Positions 51,900 through 60,638 of a stretch of DNA of 64,000 nt are shown here, in pieces; the first letter of the stretch is position 1, and every line of letters begins with the position of its first letter. Source of the stretch: JAGPUQ01 sp963708735. GTDB lineage: Bacteria; Pseudomonadota; Gammaproteobacteria; Pseudomonadales; Porticoccaceae. A model generated the notes under the pieces. The model was not told the origin of the DNA, ran no database searches, and saw nothing but the letters and a program-made list of their open reading frames with translations. Position numbers and translations under genes: made by a program. The stretch lies in contig CAVPTW010000011.1 of assembly GCA_963708735.1 (NCBI GenBank), forward strand, positions 1 through 64,000, written 5' to 3'.

Positions 51900-52881
51900 T
51901 CAGCTTGCCCTGGCCGGGCTGCGGTAGCGGTCCGGCGCGTCGGGCGGGTGGGTCTTGAAGCGTTTGTGCAGCCAGAAATAATCTGCCGGATGCGGCGAAC
52001 CTGCGCTTCCAGCCAGTCGCTCCACAACCGGTGTCGGCGCTGACGTCGCCCGATGGGTAGTGTTCCAGCACCGGCTCGAAGCGGACCACCACCCCGTCGC
52101 CCTCGCGCCAGCTCGAAAACAGCAGCACCCGGGCGCCGCTCTGGGCGGCGTATTGGGGAATGGCGGTAATGGTGGCGGTTTCGATACCGAAGAATGGCAC
52201 GAACACGCCCCGGTCCAGACCGAAGTCCTGGTCCGGCAGGATCGCCACCACGCCGCTGTCGCCCAGTTCCCGCAACATGCGCCGGATCTCCTTGCGATGG
52301 ATGGGAACCATGGGAAATTTGCGTGCGCCGCGCTGGTAGAGCTGCTGCTCCAGTACCGGGTTGTCCATGCGCCGGTAGACCACATGAAACGGCACGATTT
52401 CCGATAGCGCGGCGAGCGCGGTGATGAAAGTCGTGAAGTGCCCCGTCACCAGCAGCAGCGGCTGGCCGGCGGCCAGGGCGTGGTCGAGGTGCTCGCGGCC
52501 TTCGATGCGGCTGTTGCCCAGCAGTTTGTCGCGGGAACCCCAGATCAGGTTGAGCAGATCGAACCCCAACAGCACCACGGAGCGCAGATGGTCACGCACC
52601 AGTTGCCGGCGTGCCGGTCCCGGCAGTTCGGGAAAGCAGAGTTCGAGGTTGCGGCGCACCACCGCGATGCGGCTGTTGCGGCTATCGGCCAGGCGCTTCG
52701 CCAGCCAGGACGCCAGACCCCGCTGCGCGCGCAGCGGCAGTTTGCCCAGCAGCCAGGTGACGCCGACCGCGAGCCAGGACGACCAGTACCTGGGAGAGAG
52801 CCTGGGGGCAAAGAGTCGGGCGGCAACCAAAAACTTTGGCGCAGAAAACCTTGAGGCTAGCCGATGCGGTCGCTGGGCCAT
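51900..52881 (-). pseudogene. lipid A/lysophospholipid acyltransferase-like protein, two frameshifts
   Basis: Membrane-associated acyltransferase of the HtrB/LpxL-like family. The intact first frame (MAQRPHRLASRFSAP onward) contains QPLLLVTGHFTTF, VVYRRMDNPVLEQQL and AILPDQDFGLDRGVFVPFFGIETATI. Then SGDVSADT continues in the next frame as RLWSDWLEAQVRR and in the third as HPADYFWLHKRFKTHPPDAP to a stop at 51900; this is the standard ending. One missing C near 52028-52031 and one near 51991-51993 explain both breaks; restored length about 327 aa. The catalytic HX4E motif reads HFTTFI, with Ile at the acidic position, which is unexpected and may affect activity. Confidence 0.82.
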
Positions 52882-53067
52882 GGGGGCGAGGTTGTGGGGG
52901 TGGCGGGCATTATCCCGGCGCCGATGCGACGCTGGCAATGTCTGATATTGGCGGAACTGCCTGGACCGCGACGATGGCGGTGAACCCAAGCCGCTGGATG
53001 GGGGTCATAATAACCGCCTCCCGTCGCAACGGCGGGCGGCAACCGCCAAAATCACAAGGAGAACTCC

Positions 53068-53277
53068 ATGCCTGAGCACAGCTACAAACACATCGAGGTT
53101 ACCGGCAGTTCCACGGTCGGCATTGACGATGCCATCAGTACCGCGGTGGCAAAAGCGGGTAAGACCCTCCACGGCCTGCACTGGTTCGAGGTGGTCGATA
53201 CCCGCGGCTATATCGAGGGCAGCAAGATCAAACACTGGCAGGTAACGGTCAAGATCGGCTTCCGTCTGGAAGATTAA
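53068..53277 (+). CDS. dodecin (flavin-storage protein)
   Basis: 69-aa protein, MPEHSYKHIEVTGSSTVGIDDAI, with the flavin-stacking Trp in LHGLHWFEVVDTRG and the final KHWQVTVKIGFRLED, the dodecin pattern. It forms a hollow dodecamer that stores FMN, FAD or riboflavin and protects from flavin photochemistry. AAGGAG lies seven bases before the ATG. Monocistronic, with its own terminator, divergent from the acyltransferase gene. Confidence 0.95.
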   Translation: MPEHSYKHIEVTGSSTVGIDDAISTAVAKAGKTLHGLHWFEVVDTRGYIEGSKIKHWQVTVKIGFRLED

Positions 53278-53295
53278 CGAGACAACAAGGCCAGC

Positions 53296-53326
53296 GCGCG
53301 GGCTCCGAAGGGAGCCCGCGCCGTTT
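53296..53326 (+). terminator. terminator after dodecin
   Basis: An 11-base-pair stem GCGCGGGCTCC / GGAGCCCGCGC with a GAAG tetraloop, then CGTTTCC, 18 bases after the dodecin stop. The hairpin is very stable but the T-run is short; it may serve the convergent comM transcript too. Confidence 0.7.
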
Positions 53327-53380
53327 CCGGACATCGGGATTTTGCGTGCGGGCCGGGAACTTCCAGGCAGGCTGTTGCCG

Positions 53381-54877
53381 TCACGGCGCGCTCGCGGCAA
53401 TCCCCACGCGGTAGCCTATGGCTTCGGTGAGATGTCGCGTCTGCGGGTGGTCGCAGTCGTCGAGATCGGCGATGGTGCGCGCGACCCGCAGCAAACGGTG
53501 GTAGGCGCGCGCGGAAAGCCCCAGCCGCTCGATGGCGGTATCCAGCAGCGTGCGCTGAGTCGCATCGAGCGGACATTGAACCGCGAGGGCCGCCGGCACC
53601 AGTCCGCAGTTCAGTTCTCCCTGCCGGTCGAGCTGGCGCTGGCGCGCCGCCAGTACCCGGGCGCGGACGGCGGCGCTCGATTCCCCGGCGACAGCGTCCG
53701 CGGTGAGTTCGTTGCGCGCCATGCGCGGTACCGTCACCAGCAGATCGAAGCGGTCCAGCAGGGGGCCGGACAGCCGGCCCCGGTAGCGCGCGATCTGGTC
53801 CGGCGTACAGCGGCAGCGCATTTCGCCCAGATAACCGCAGGGGCAGGGATTCATGGCCGCGACCAGCTGGAAGCGGGCGGGGAACTCGATGCGCGCCTGC
53901 ACCCGGGCGATGGCGATCCGGCCGGATTCCAGCGGCTCCCGCAGCACCTCCAGCACCTTGCGGGGAAACTCCGGCAGCTCGTCGAGAAACAGCACGCCGC
54001 GGTGCGCGAGGGATATTTCCCCCGGTCGCGGGGTGCCACCGCCGCCTACCAGCGCGGCGGCGGACGCGCTGTGATGCGGTGCCCGAAACGGCCGGGTGTG
54101 AAAGCTGCCGCGCGCGATGCCCGCGACCGAATAGATGGCCGCGACCTCGATGGCGTCAGCTTCCGCGAGCGGCGGCAGGATGCCCGGCAGACGGCTCGCG
54201 AGCATCGTCTTGCCGGTGCCGGGCGGGCCGCTCAGGAGCAGGTTGTGACCGCCGGCAGCGGCGATCTCCAGCGCCCGCCGGGCCTGATGCTGGCCGATGA
54301 CATCGGCGAGGTCGGGGCCGTCGCTGCGGTTTTCCGGCGGTGTAAAAGGCTGCCGCGGGAGCGCCGCCAGCCCACGCAGATGTGCGCACACGCTGAGCAG
54401 ATGGTCGGCACCATGCACCACCGCAGAGCGTGCCAGCGCAGCTTCCTCGGCGTTGGCGGCAGCCACGATCAGGGCGCGGCCCGCAGCGGCGGCGGCCAAC
54501 GCCGCGGGCAATGAACCTTCGACCGGCCGCAATTCACCGGAGAGCGACAGCTCGCCCAGAAATTCATGACTGCCGAGCGCATCCACCGGCAGTTGGCCGG
54601 ACGCGGCCAGAATGCCGAGCGCGATCGCGAGATCGAAGCGTCCGCCCTCCTTCGGCAGATCGGCGGGTGCCAGATTGACGGTGATGCGGCGGCGGGGAAA
54701 TTCGAAATGGGCATTGAGCAGCGCGCTGCGCACCCGATCCTTGCTTTCCTTCACCGCTGTTTCGGGCAGCCCCACGATATTGAGCGACGGCAGTCCGTTG
54801 GAAAGATGCACTTCGACCGCCACCGCAGGAGCGGCGATTCCGGAGCGGGCGCGGGTGTGGACGAGTGCGAGCGACAT
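53381..54877 (-). CDS. comM: ComM/YifB-family AAA+ ATPase
   Basis: 498-aa Mg-chelatase-like protein: N-terminal ChlI-type domain (GLPSLNIVGLPETAVKESKDRVRSAL), AAA+ core with Walker A GPPGTGKTML, LFLDELPEFPRKVLEVLREPLE and the AMNPCPCGYLG signature, and a C-terminal winged-helix domain (ARAYHRLLRVARTIADLD). ComM is a hexameric branch-migration helicase that helps integrate DNA during natural transformation in Vibrio and Haemophilus; a wider role in recombination is possible. Its presence alone does not show competence. ATG at 54877 gives the conserved N-terminus. Confidence 0.93.
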   Translation of the reverse strand: MSLALVHTRARSGIAAPAVAVEVHLSNGLPSLNIVGLPETAVKESKDRVRSALLNAHFEFPRRRITVNLAPADLPKEGGRFDLAIALGILAASGQLPVDALGSHEFLGELSLSGELRPVEGSLPAALAAAAAGRALIVAAANAEEAALARSAVVHGADHLLSVCAHLRGLAALPRQPFTPPENRSDGPDLADVIGQHQARRALEIAAAGGHNLLLSGPPGTGKTMLASRLPGILPPLAEADAIEVAAIYSVAGIARGSFHTRPFRAPHHSASAAALVGGGGTPRPGEISLAHRGVLFLDELPEFPRKVLEVLREPLESGRIAIARVQARIEFPARFQLVAAMNPCPCGYLGEMRCRCTPDQIARYRGRLSGPLLDRFDLLVTVPRMARNELTADAVAGESSAAVRARVLAARQRQLDRQGELNCGLVPAALAVQCPLDATQRTLLDTAIERLGLSARAYHRLLRVARTIADLDDCDHPQTRHLTEAIGYRVGIAASAP

Positions 54878-55013
54878 GAATCTTCCCTGATGGTACCGAA
54901 TCCGGGTTGCCGCACCTGCGGGTAGCCTGAGGAGCTGCATGACAACTCGGCATGCAAAGGCATTGAAACAACAAATCGCGGTGCTGTCGACGCCAGGGCG
55001 AATGCGCGATGAC

Positions 55014-55072
55014 GCACCAAATCAATGCGCGAATCCCGGCCTGTATCACGATTGCGCACCAAAAAAATACGC
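55014..55072. promoter_or_regulatory. two NtrC-like enhancer sites 42 bp apart
   Basis: GCACCAAATCAATGCGC (55014-55030) and GCACCAAAAAAATACGC (55056-55072) agree at 14 of 17 positions. Each is a good GCACCA half-site with a degenerate second half of the NtrC palindrome. Their spacing of 42 bases equals four helical turns, and they lie about 50 to 100 bases upstream of the -24 element, the usual place for NtrC enhancers. Confidence 0.6.
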
Positions 55073-55111
55073 GGCAGGGGCAGAGCGAGTCTGTCGCGCC
55101 GCTATAGCCCC

Positions 55112-55130
55112 TTGGCATGGCCTGTGCTTA
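55112..55130 (+). promoter_or_regulatory. sigma-54 promoter of glnK-amtB
   Basis: TTGGCATGgcctGTGCTTA has the invariant GG (55114-55115) and GC (55126-55127) separated by exactly ten bases, the hallmark of -24/-12 promoters (consensus TGGCACG-N4-TTGCT). Transcription would start near 55139. With the two upstream NtrC-like sites it predicts induction under nitrogen limitation. Confidence 0.8.
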
Positions 55131-55326
55131 AACCATCCCGTGCCCAAGCGAAAGCCTCGTGGAAGTGCAAGGGATTCGCTCCGGCGCCGGCGCAAGCTGG
55201 CCCTCCACGGACGGAGGTTGTACGGCCACCCAGCGACGTGGTTTTTGCATGTCACTCAACGTAACTGCACTGCGGGCCATAGGATCGAGTTGACCCGCGC
55301 AATCCCGCCATCACAGGAGGCGAGCC

Positions 55327-55665
55327 ATGAAAATGATTACGGCGATCATCAAGCCATTCAAACTGGATGATGTCCGCGAGGCCCTGGCCGGCGTCGGCGC
55401 TCAAGGCGTGACCGTCACCGAGGTCAAGGGTTTCGGGCGCCAGAAAGGTCACACCGAGCTGTACCGGGGTGCGGAGTATGTGGTGGATTTTCTGCCCAAG
55501 GTAAAGCTGGAAGTTGCCCTGCCGGACTCTCTGGTGGATGCCGCTGTCGAGGCGATCATCGCGGCGGCGGCGACCGGCAAGATCGGCGACGGCAAGGTAT
55601 TCATTTCCGATTTGCAGGAAGTGGTTCGTATCCGCACGCGCGAAACCGGTGAAGACGCCATCTGA
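55327..55665 (+). CDS. glnK: nitrogen regulatory PII protein GlnK
   Basis: 112-aa trimeric signal protein that senses 2-oxoglutarate and ATP/ADP. MKMITAIIKPFKLDDVREALA at the start, the T-loop with uridylylation target Tyr51 (GHTELYRGAEYVVDFLPK), B-loop GKIGDGKVFIS and the C-terminal RIRTRETGEDAI are all standard. Blocks AmtB when nitrogen is plentiful. AGGAGG lies eight bases before the ATG. Coupled to amtB, which makes GlnK more likely than GlnB. Confidence 0.96.
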   Translation: MKMITAIIKPFKLDDVREALAGVGAQGVTVTEVKGFGRQKGHTELYRGAEYVVDFLPKVKLEVALPDSLVDAAVEAIIAAAATGKIGDGKVFISDLQEVVRIRTRETGEDAI

Positions 55666-55725
55666 CAAGGATCACAGGCTGGCTGCGGCGTGCGCCGGGC
55701 AGCCCAACCTCTAGAGGAGAATCTC

Positions 55726-57141
55726 ATGATACGCAAATTGACCATGACCCTGCTGCTGGCCCTGGGTTGGGGCCTCGCCGCCGCCGCGGGCGCGGATGAC
55801 GCTGCTTATGTCGTACCCAAATATGACATGGGCAACGTCGCCTGGATGATGACCTCGACGGCGCTGGTGCTGCTCATGTCGCTGCCAGGGCTGGCGCTGT
55901 TTTACGGTGGGATGGTGCGTGCCAAGAACATGCTGTCGACGCTCACCCAGATCTTTGCCATTTTCTGCGTGATCGCGGTGCTCTGGGTCGTGTACGGCTA
56001 CAGCGTGGCGTTTTCCAACGGCGGCCCGTTCTTTGGCGGGCTCGACAAGACCATGCTCGCGGGTGTGATCTACGACGCCAAAGGCAACTTCGTCCCCACC
56101 GGTACCTTCAGCAAGGGCGTGGCGATTCCGGAACTCGTCTTTGCCATGTTCCAGCTCACCTTCGCCTGCATCACCGTGGCGCTGGTTGCGGGGGCCTACG
56201 CGGAGCGGATGAAATTCAAGGCGGTGCTGCTGTTCTCCGTGGTCTGGTTCACCTTTTCGTACCTGCCCATGGCGCACATGGTGTGGTGGTGGCCCGGTCC
56301 CGACGCCTACACCTCGCCGGAAGTGGTCGGCAGCCTCAATTCCACCGCGGGCTGGCTGTGGCAGTTGGGCGCACTCGACTTCGCCGGTGGCACCGTGGTG
56401 CACATCAACTCCGGGGTAGCCGGCCTGGTGTGCGCGCTGTTCCTCGGCAAGCGCGTGGGCTACGGCAAGACGTCGATGGCGCCCCACAATCTGGTGATGT
56501 CCATGATCGGCGCCTCCATGCTCTGGTTCGGCTGGTTCGGTTTCAACGCCGGTTCCAACCTGGAAGCCAATGGCTACGCGGTGCTGGCCTTCGCCAACAC
56601 CCTGTTTGCCACCGCGGTGGCCGGCATCACCTGGTTTTTCGCCGAGTGGACCTTCAAGGGCAAGCCATCCCTGCTGGGCATTCTTTCGGGTGCAGTGGCG
56701 GGTCTGGTCGGGATCACGCCGGCGTGTGGTTTTGTGGGAATCCAGGGCGCCCTGGTGATTGGCCTGGTGTGCGGCTTTGGCTGCTTCATCGCGGTCGCCT
56801 ATCTCAAGAAACTGCTGGGCTACGACGACGCGCTCGATGCCTTCGGCGTGCATGCGATCGGCGGTATCCTGGGAGCGATACTGACCGGCGTCTATGTCAA
56901 CCCGGCCCTGGGCGGGGCCGGCTATGTCACCGACGGCTGGGTCGGACCCACCTTTGGCTACGACTCGGCCCAGATCATGATCCAGGTCAAAGCGGTGCTG
57001 GTGGCGATCGTCTGGAGTGCGGTAGTGGCGGCGGTAACCCTTGCGGTCCTCAAGTTCACCATCGGACTGCGGGTCAGCGAAGAAGCCGAGCGGGAAGGGC
57101 TGGATATCGCCGAGCACGGCGAAAAAGCCTACAACCCCTAA
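55726..57141 (+). CDS. amtB: ammonium transporter AmtB
   Basis: 471-aa trimeric ammonium channel, inner membrane. A signal peptide (MIRKLTMTLLLALGWGLAAAA) is followed by eleven membrane segments; the periplasmic gate GGMVRAKNMLSTL, the first pore His in MAHMVWWWPG and the second in DAFGVHAIGG, plus WFGWFGFNAGS, are all present. The C-terminal tail RVSEEAEREGLDIAEHGEKAYNP is the conserved GlnK-interacting tail. GAGGAG lies seven bases before the ATG at 55726. Same transcript as glnK. Confidence 0.97.
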   Translation: MIRKLTMTLLLALGWGLAAAAGADDAAYVVPKYDMGNVAWMMTSTALVLLMSLPGLALFYGGMVRAKNMLSTLTQIFAIFCVIAVLWVVYGYSVAFSNGGPFFGGLDKTMLAGVIYDAKGNFVPTGTFSKGVAIPELVFAMFQLTFACITVALVAGAYAERMKFKAVLLFSVVWFTFSYLPMAHMVWWWPGPDAYTSPEVVGSLNSTAGWLWQLGALDFAGGTVVHINSGVAGLVCALFLGKRVGYGKTSMAPHNLVMSMIGASMLWFGWFGFNAGSNLEANGYAVLAFANTLFATAVAGITWFFAEWTFKGKPSLLGILSGAVAGLVGITPACGFVGIQGALVIGLVCGFGCFIAVAYLKKLLGYDDALDAFGVHAIGGILGAILTGVYVNPALGGAGYVTDGWVGPTFGYDSAQIMIQVKAVLVAIVWSAVVAAVTLAVLKFTIGLRVSEEAEREGLDIAEHGEKAYNP

Positions 57142-57192
57142 GCAGCGGATCCCGGCGCTGCGCCGACCCGGAGGCAGCGTTTCCAAACCTGA

Positions 57193-57225
57193 TGCGAAGC
57201 CCCGCCCTGGTTGCGGGGCTTCGCA
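57193..57225. terminator. long hairpin between amtB and arnF
   Basis: A perfect 13-base-pair stem TGCGAAGCCCCGC / GCGGGGCTTCGCA with a seven-base loop between the convergent amtB and arnF stops. There is no T-run on either side, so it may act as an mRNA 3' stabiliser or a bidirectional weak terminator. Confidence 0.65.
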
Positions 57226-57294
57226 CATTCAGGGTCTGGCAGCCCTGGCGACGCGCTGGAATCCTGCGATGACCCCGAGATCCGGCGGCACCGG

Positions 57295-57744
57295 CTACTG
57301 CTGCAACCTGTGCGGCGCGCAGGGTTGCGGCGCGGCGGACTGCGAACCGGACGAACGCCCGCCCAGCACCAGCCAGACTCCGAGCGACACCAGCGCCACG
57401 CCCAGAACCTGGGTAAGCGTACAGCTTTCGTGGAAGCCGGGCAGCGCGATGCTGGCGACGAAGACCAGCACGTAACTCAGACTCAGCAGCGGATAAGCCT
57501 TGTTCAGCGGCAACCGGGCCAGGGCCTGCAACCAGCACAGCAGGGACAACAGGTAGCAGAGGATCCCGATCGCCACGCACAACAGCGGCTGGCCTGCGAG
57601 CAGCCAGGGCTCGATGTGCAGCCAGCGCGCGTCGAGGGCGGGCAGTTGGGTCATGCCCCATTTCATCGCCAGTTGCGCAACGGTGACCAGTGCCACGCTG
57701 GCAACCGCAAGCCGGTAGCCGCGCCGGATCGCGGGCGCAGTCAC
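57295..57744 (-). CDS. arnF: L-Ara4N-phosphoundecaprenol flippase subunit ArnF
   Basis: 149-aa EamA-like membrane protein with four helices, matching ArnF: LVTVAQLAMKWGMTQLP, LLSLLCWLQALARLPLNKAYPLLSLSYVLVFVASIALPGFHE and LGVALVSLGVWLVLG. With ArnE it flips undecaprenyl-phosphate-L-Ara4N to the periplasm. The start is GTG at 57744, overlapping the arnE stop as GTGA. Gene order and the PLNKAYPLLSLSYV motif separate it from generic EamA transporters. Confidence 0.9.
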   Translation of the reverse strand: MTAPAIRRGYRLAVASVALVTVAQLAMKWGMTQLPALDARWLHIEPWLLAGQPLLCVAIGILCYLLSLLCWLQALARLPLNKAYPLLSLSYVLVFVASIALPGFHESCTLTQVLGVALVSLGVWLVLGGRSSGSQSAAPQPCAPHRLQQ

Positions 57745-58085
57745 AACCGGGCGCCTATCAGTGCCACGCCCAGCACGATGCAGGCTATTCCCCACCAGTC
57801 GCGGGCCCGGCCGGGCTCGTCAAACCAGATCCTCGAAGCGATGGCGACCAGCACGAAATTGAGGCTGAGCATCGGGTAAACCTGGCTTAAAGGCGCGAGC
57901 CGCAGCACCAGCAACCAGAGCAGCAAGCCCGCTCCCATGGCCAACAGTCCCGACCACAGCCAGGGATCGCGCAGCTTTTGGGACCAGCTCAGGGTCCGTC
58001 CGGTCCAGTTGTGCACGGCACGTTTCTGGCAAAGCTGCCCGCTGCACGTCAGCACACAAACCAGCAGGATGAGCAGCAGGGTCAA
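57741..58085 (-). CDS. arnE: L-Ara4N-phosphoundecaprenol flippase subunit ArnE
   Basis: 114-aa four-helix membrane protein (E. coli 111 aa): LTCSGQLCQKRAV, LLLWLLVLRLAPLSQVYPMLSLNFVLVAIASRIWFDEP and IACIVLGVALIG are ArnE-like. The start is TTG at 58085, overlapping the arnT stop as TTGA. It works as a heterodimer with ArnF. No ATG exists near the conserved N-terminus. Confidence 0.88.
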   Translation of the reverse strand: MTLLLILLVCVLTCSGQLCQKRAVHNWTGRTLSWSQKLRDPWLWSGLLAMGAGLLLWLLVLRLAPLSQVYPMLSLNFVLVAIASRIWFDEPGRARDWWGIACIVLGVALIGARL

Positions 58086-59758
58086 GGTTGCGCCCGGTCA
58101 GGTTGCGCCCGGTAATACAGCAGGGTCAGCCGGTTGCGGGTGATGACCTGATCCGCCGCCGGCAAGGCATCGAGGGATTCACCGGGGTCAGTCCGCATCA
58201 GGAGGGCGATATCACCCTGGCGGCGCGCCGCCGGCAGCCAGCGCGCGAAAGCCTCGGGACTCAGGGATTTGTCGGCGGCGTTACCCCCCCGTATGCCGTA
58301 GCGCAACTCGCCCTGCCGACCGTAGAGCCGAATATCGTCGCGCCCGAGACGCCACGCCAGGCTGTAGGCGACGCCGGCATTGTCGGCCAGCAGATAGCGC
58401 GCCTGCCGCAACAGCGGCTGCTGGTCGATGAAAACTTCCGGCATCTTGGCGTCCACCAGCGTCGCCGGCAGGGCGCGATGGATCAGGATCCCGCATACCA
58501 GCGGCGCCAGCAGGGTCGGCCACAGACTGTGCCGTGGCCACCGGATGGCGAGCAGGCCCGCCCCGGCCCAAAACGCAAAAAGGCCGGCACCCAGCACCCA
58601 GGCGAACCGATCCGTCGGCGCATAAAACCTGCTGGCGCCAAGGTATCCCAGGCCTGACAGCACCAGCCCCAAAACCAGCGCGCCGCCAAACACCAGATTG
58701 CACCAGCCGTTGATACGGAATGGACGCCAGCTCAGGCGCTGGTGCAGCTCATCCACGCCGTAACCGAGCAACACGGCCAGCGGCGTGAAGCAGGGCAGGA
58801 TGTAGGTGGGCAATTTGCCCTTGGCGATGCTGAACAGGAGCAGCGGCAGCAGCAGCCAGAGCAGCAGATAAATCACCGCCGGCCGTGCGCCGGCATCTCG
58901 CCAGGCGAGCCGGAGCGAGGCCGGCGCGAGGCCCAGCCAGGGCAGCAGGCCGACCAGCAGGCAGGGCAGATAGAACCAGAACGGGGCCTTGTGCTGGGCG
59001 TTGTCCGCCGCAAAGCGCTGCACATGCTCGACCCAGAAGAAGTAATGCCAATAGTCCGGTGCGCGCCGCGCGACGGCGAGCGACCAGGGCAGGCTGACCA
59101 GCAGCACACACAGCACCACCAGGCCGAGATAACGCAGGTCGGCGAGGCGGCGGCGATAGATCAGATAGGGCAGCGCCACCAGCGCCAGTACCACGAAGGC
59201 CAGAAAGCCTTTGGTAAGAAACGCCATGCCGACCGCCAGCCCCATGGCGGCGTAGCAGAACAGGCGGGTGCGCGCCTGCGTGGTTTGCATGCCAAGGTAA
59301 CAAGCCACCAGTGCCAGGTTGAGCCACAGTGCGAGCATGCTGTCGAGCACGCTGTAGGTGCCGATGCCGTAGACCAGCAACCCGGTCAGGTAGCAGACGC
59401 TGGCCAGCCAGGCCTTGCGCCGCGAGCGGAACATTTCGGACGCGAGCACAAAGACGAGCCCGGCCGACAGCCAGACGGAAATCACCGAAGCCAGGCGCAC
59501 CGCCAGATGATTCTCGCCAAAGAGCAGGATACTGAGGCTGTTCAGCCAGTACCCGGCAATCGGCTTTTCAAAATACACCAGGCCCAGCAGATGGGGCACG
59601 ACCCAGTCGCCGCCCTGAAGCATTTCACGACTGATTTCCGCGTAGCGCGCCTCGTCCGGTATCCACAGGGGCCGCTGCCAGGCCGGAACCAGATAGGCGC
59701 CGGCGAACAGCAGCAGAAGCAGCAGGCGTTGGCTTCCGGTGCGCAGAAATGAATTCAT
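58082..59758 (-). CDS. arnT: undecaprenyl phosphate-alpha-L-Ara4N transferase ArnT
   Basis: 558-aa GT-C glycosyltransferase that moves L-Ara4N from the lipid carrier to lipid A phosphates in the periplasm. It matches E. coli ArnT along its length: the periplasmic acidic motif PDEARYAEISREML, GDWVVPHLLGLVYFEKPIAGYW, YWHYFFWVEHVQRFA and FSIAKGKLPTYILPCF, with about a dozen membrane segments and a soluble C-terminal domain. ATG at 59758 overlaps the arnD stop as ATGA and is preferred to one nine bases earlier. It is the decisive enzyme for cationic-peptide and polymyxin resistance. Confidence 0.96.
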   Translation of the reverse strand: MNSFLRTGSQRLLLLLLFAGAYLVPAWQRPLWIPDEARYAEISREMLQGGDWVVPHLLGLVYFEKPIAGYWLNSLSILLFGENHLAVRLASVISVWLSAGLVFVLASEMFRSRRKAWLASVCYLTGLLVYGIGTYSVLDSMLALWLNLALVACYLGMQTTQARTRLFCYAAMGLAVGMAFLTKGFLAFVVLALVALPYLIYRRRLADLRYLGLVVLCVLLVSLPWSLAVARRAPDYWHYFFWVEHVQRFAADNAQHKAPFWFYLPCLLVGLLPWLGLAPASLRLAWRDAGARPAVIYLLLWLLLPLLLFSIAKGKLPTYILPCFTPLAVLLGYGVDELHQRLSWRPFRINGWCNLVFGGALVLGLVLSGLGYLGASRFYAPTDRFAWVLGAGLFAFWAGAGLLAIRWPRHSLWPTLLAPLVCGILIHRALPATLVDAKMPEVFIDQQPLLRQARYLLADNAGVAYSLAWRLGRDDIRLYGRQGELRYGIRGGNAADKSLSPEAFARWLPAARRQGDIALLMRTDPGESLDALPAADQVITRNRLTLLYYRAQPDRAQP

Positions 59759-60636
59759 GCCTGACATCCGAGCCAGCCCTCCCGCCCCGGGAATTCGGCG
59801 CGGCGTATCCGTCCCGCCGGTATTTCGTCCAGGGGCGGCAGTAATTCACCGAGCGGGCCGAAGTGGATGCCGCGGGCGCGTGCCGAGATCAGCAACTCCT
59901 CGAACAGCGGCGCCTTCCGGATGCCTTCCACTTCCGCGTGGATGGTGTAGACGTTGAGCGCAGCGGGGCGCATCAAGGACAGGATATGGTCGGTGAAGGT
60001 GGCGTCGCTCATCCGGGTGCCGATGATTTCGTCATAGGTCGGCAGGGTCACCGGGATCTGCGCCGTACCCAGGCTTCCATCCGCCAGCAGCGGACGGAAG
60101 ATGTGCGTGCCGCGGCAGTCGCTGTGGTAGCGAAATGCCAGTGCCTGCTTGGCCTCGACGACGCGCGCGTCGGCGCGCCAGCCGGCGGCCGCCGAACACT
60201 CCACCGGATGCCCGAGTATCTCCTGCAAGGCCTCGACGCCGCGGCGGATTTCGCGCTTCAGCCGGGTCATTGACCAGGTTCCGGCGTGCGCCTGCCAGGC
60301 GTGGTGATCCCAGGCGTGCAGACCGATTTCGTGACCCCGGCGATCGACGGCGCGGATCAGATCGGCAAAGTGCCGGTCGATGCGGCGTCCGGGCCAGGCG
60401 GTGCCGGCCAGCAGGATCTCCCAGCCATAGAGCGAGGCCGCGCGCGAGCGCAGCATCTTGAGCAGAAATTTCGGCTTAAGCAGACGCCAGAGATGGCGGC
60501 CCATGTTGTCGGGACCGACGCAAAAGAAAAAGCTGGCCTTGATGTCATGTTTGTCGAGCAGGGAAAGCAGGCGCGGCACCCCGTCGCGGGTGCCGCGCCA
60601 GGTGTCCACATCGACGCGCAGGCCGGCCCGCACCAT
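59755..60636 (-). CDS. arnD: 4-deoxy-4-formamido-L-arabinose-phosphoundecaprenol deformylase ArnD
   Basis: 293-aa polysaccharide-deacetylase (NodB) fold protein, very similar to E. coli ArnD (296 aa): VGLRxDVDTWRGTRDGVPRLL here reads LRVDVDTWRGTRDGVPRLL, then SFFFCVGPDNMGRHLWRLL, SLYGWEILLAGTAWPG, the metal-binding GLHAWDHHAWQA, AAAGWRAD, SDCRGTHIFRPLL and VYTIHAEVEG. It removes the N-formyl group on undecaprenyl-linked Ara4FN. ATG at 60636 is two bases from the arnA stop. Confidence 0.96.
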   Translation of the reverse strand: MVRAGLRVDVDTWRGTRDGVPRLLSLLDKHDIKASFFFCVGPDNMGRHLWRLLKPKFLLKMLRSRAASLYGWEILLAGTAWPGRRIDRHFADLIRAVDRRGHEIGLHAWDHHAWQAHAGTWSMTRLKREIRRGVEALQEILGHPVECSAAAGWRADARVVEAKQALAFRYHSDCRGTHIFRPLLADGSLGTAQIPVTLPTYDEIIGTRMSDATFTDHILSLMRPAALNVYTIHAEVEGIRKAPLFEELLISARARGIHFGPLGELLPPLDEIPAGRIRRAEFPGREGWLGCQA

Positions 60637-60638
60637 GA

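Larger units (their letters stand above)
54878..55326. other. 449-base divergent regulatory region comM / glnK
   Basis: Contains two NtrC-like sites, a sigma-54 promoter and a 190-base glnK leader. No gene is seen in it on either strand. Confidence 0.7.
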
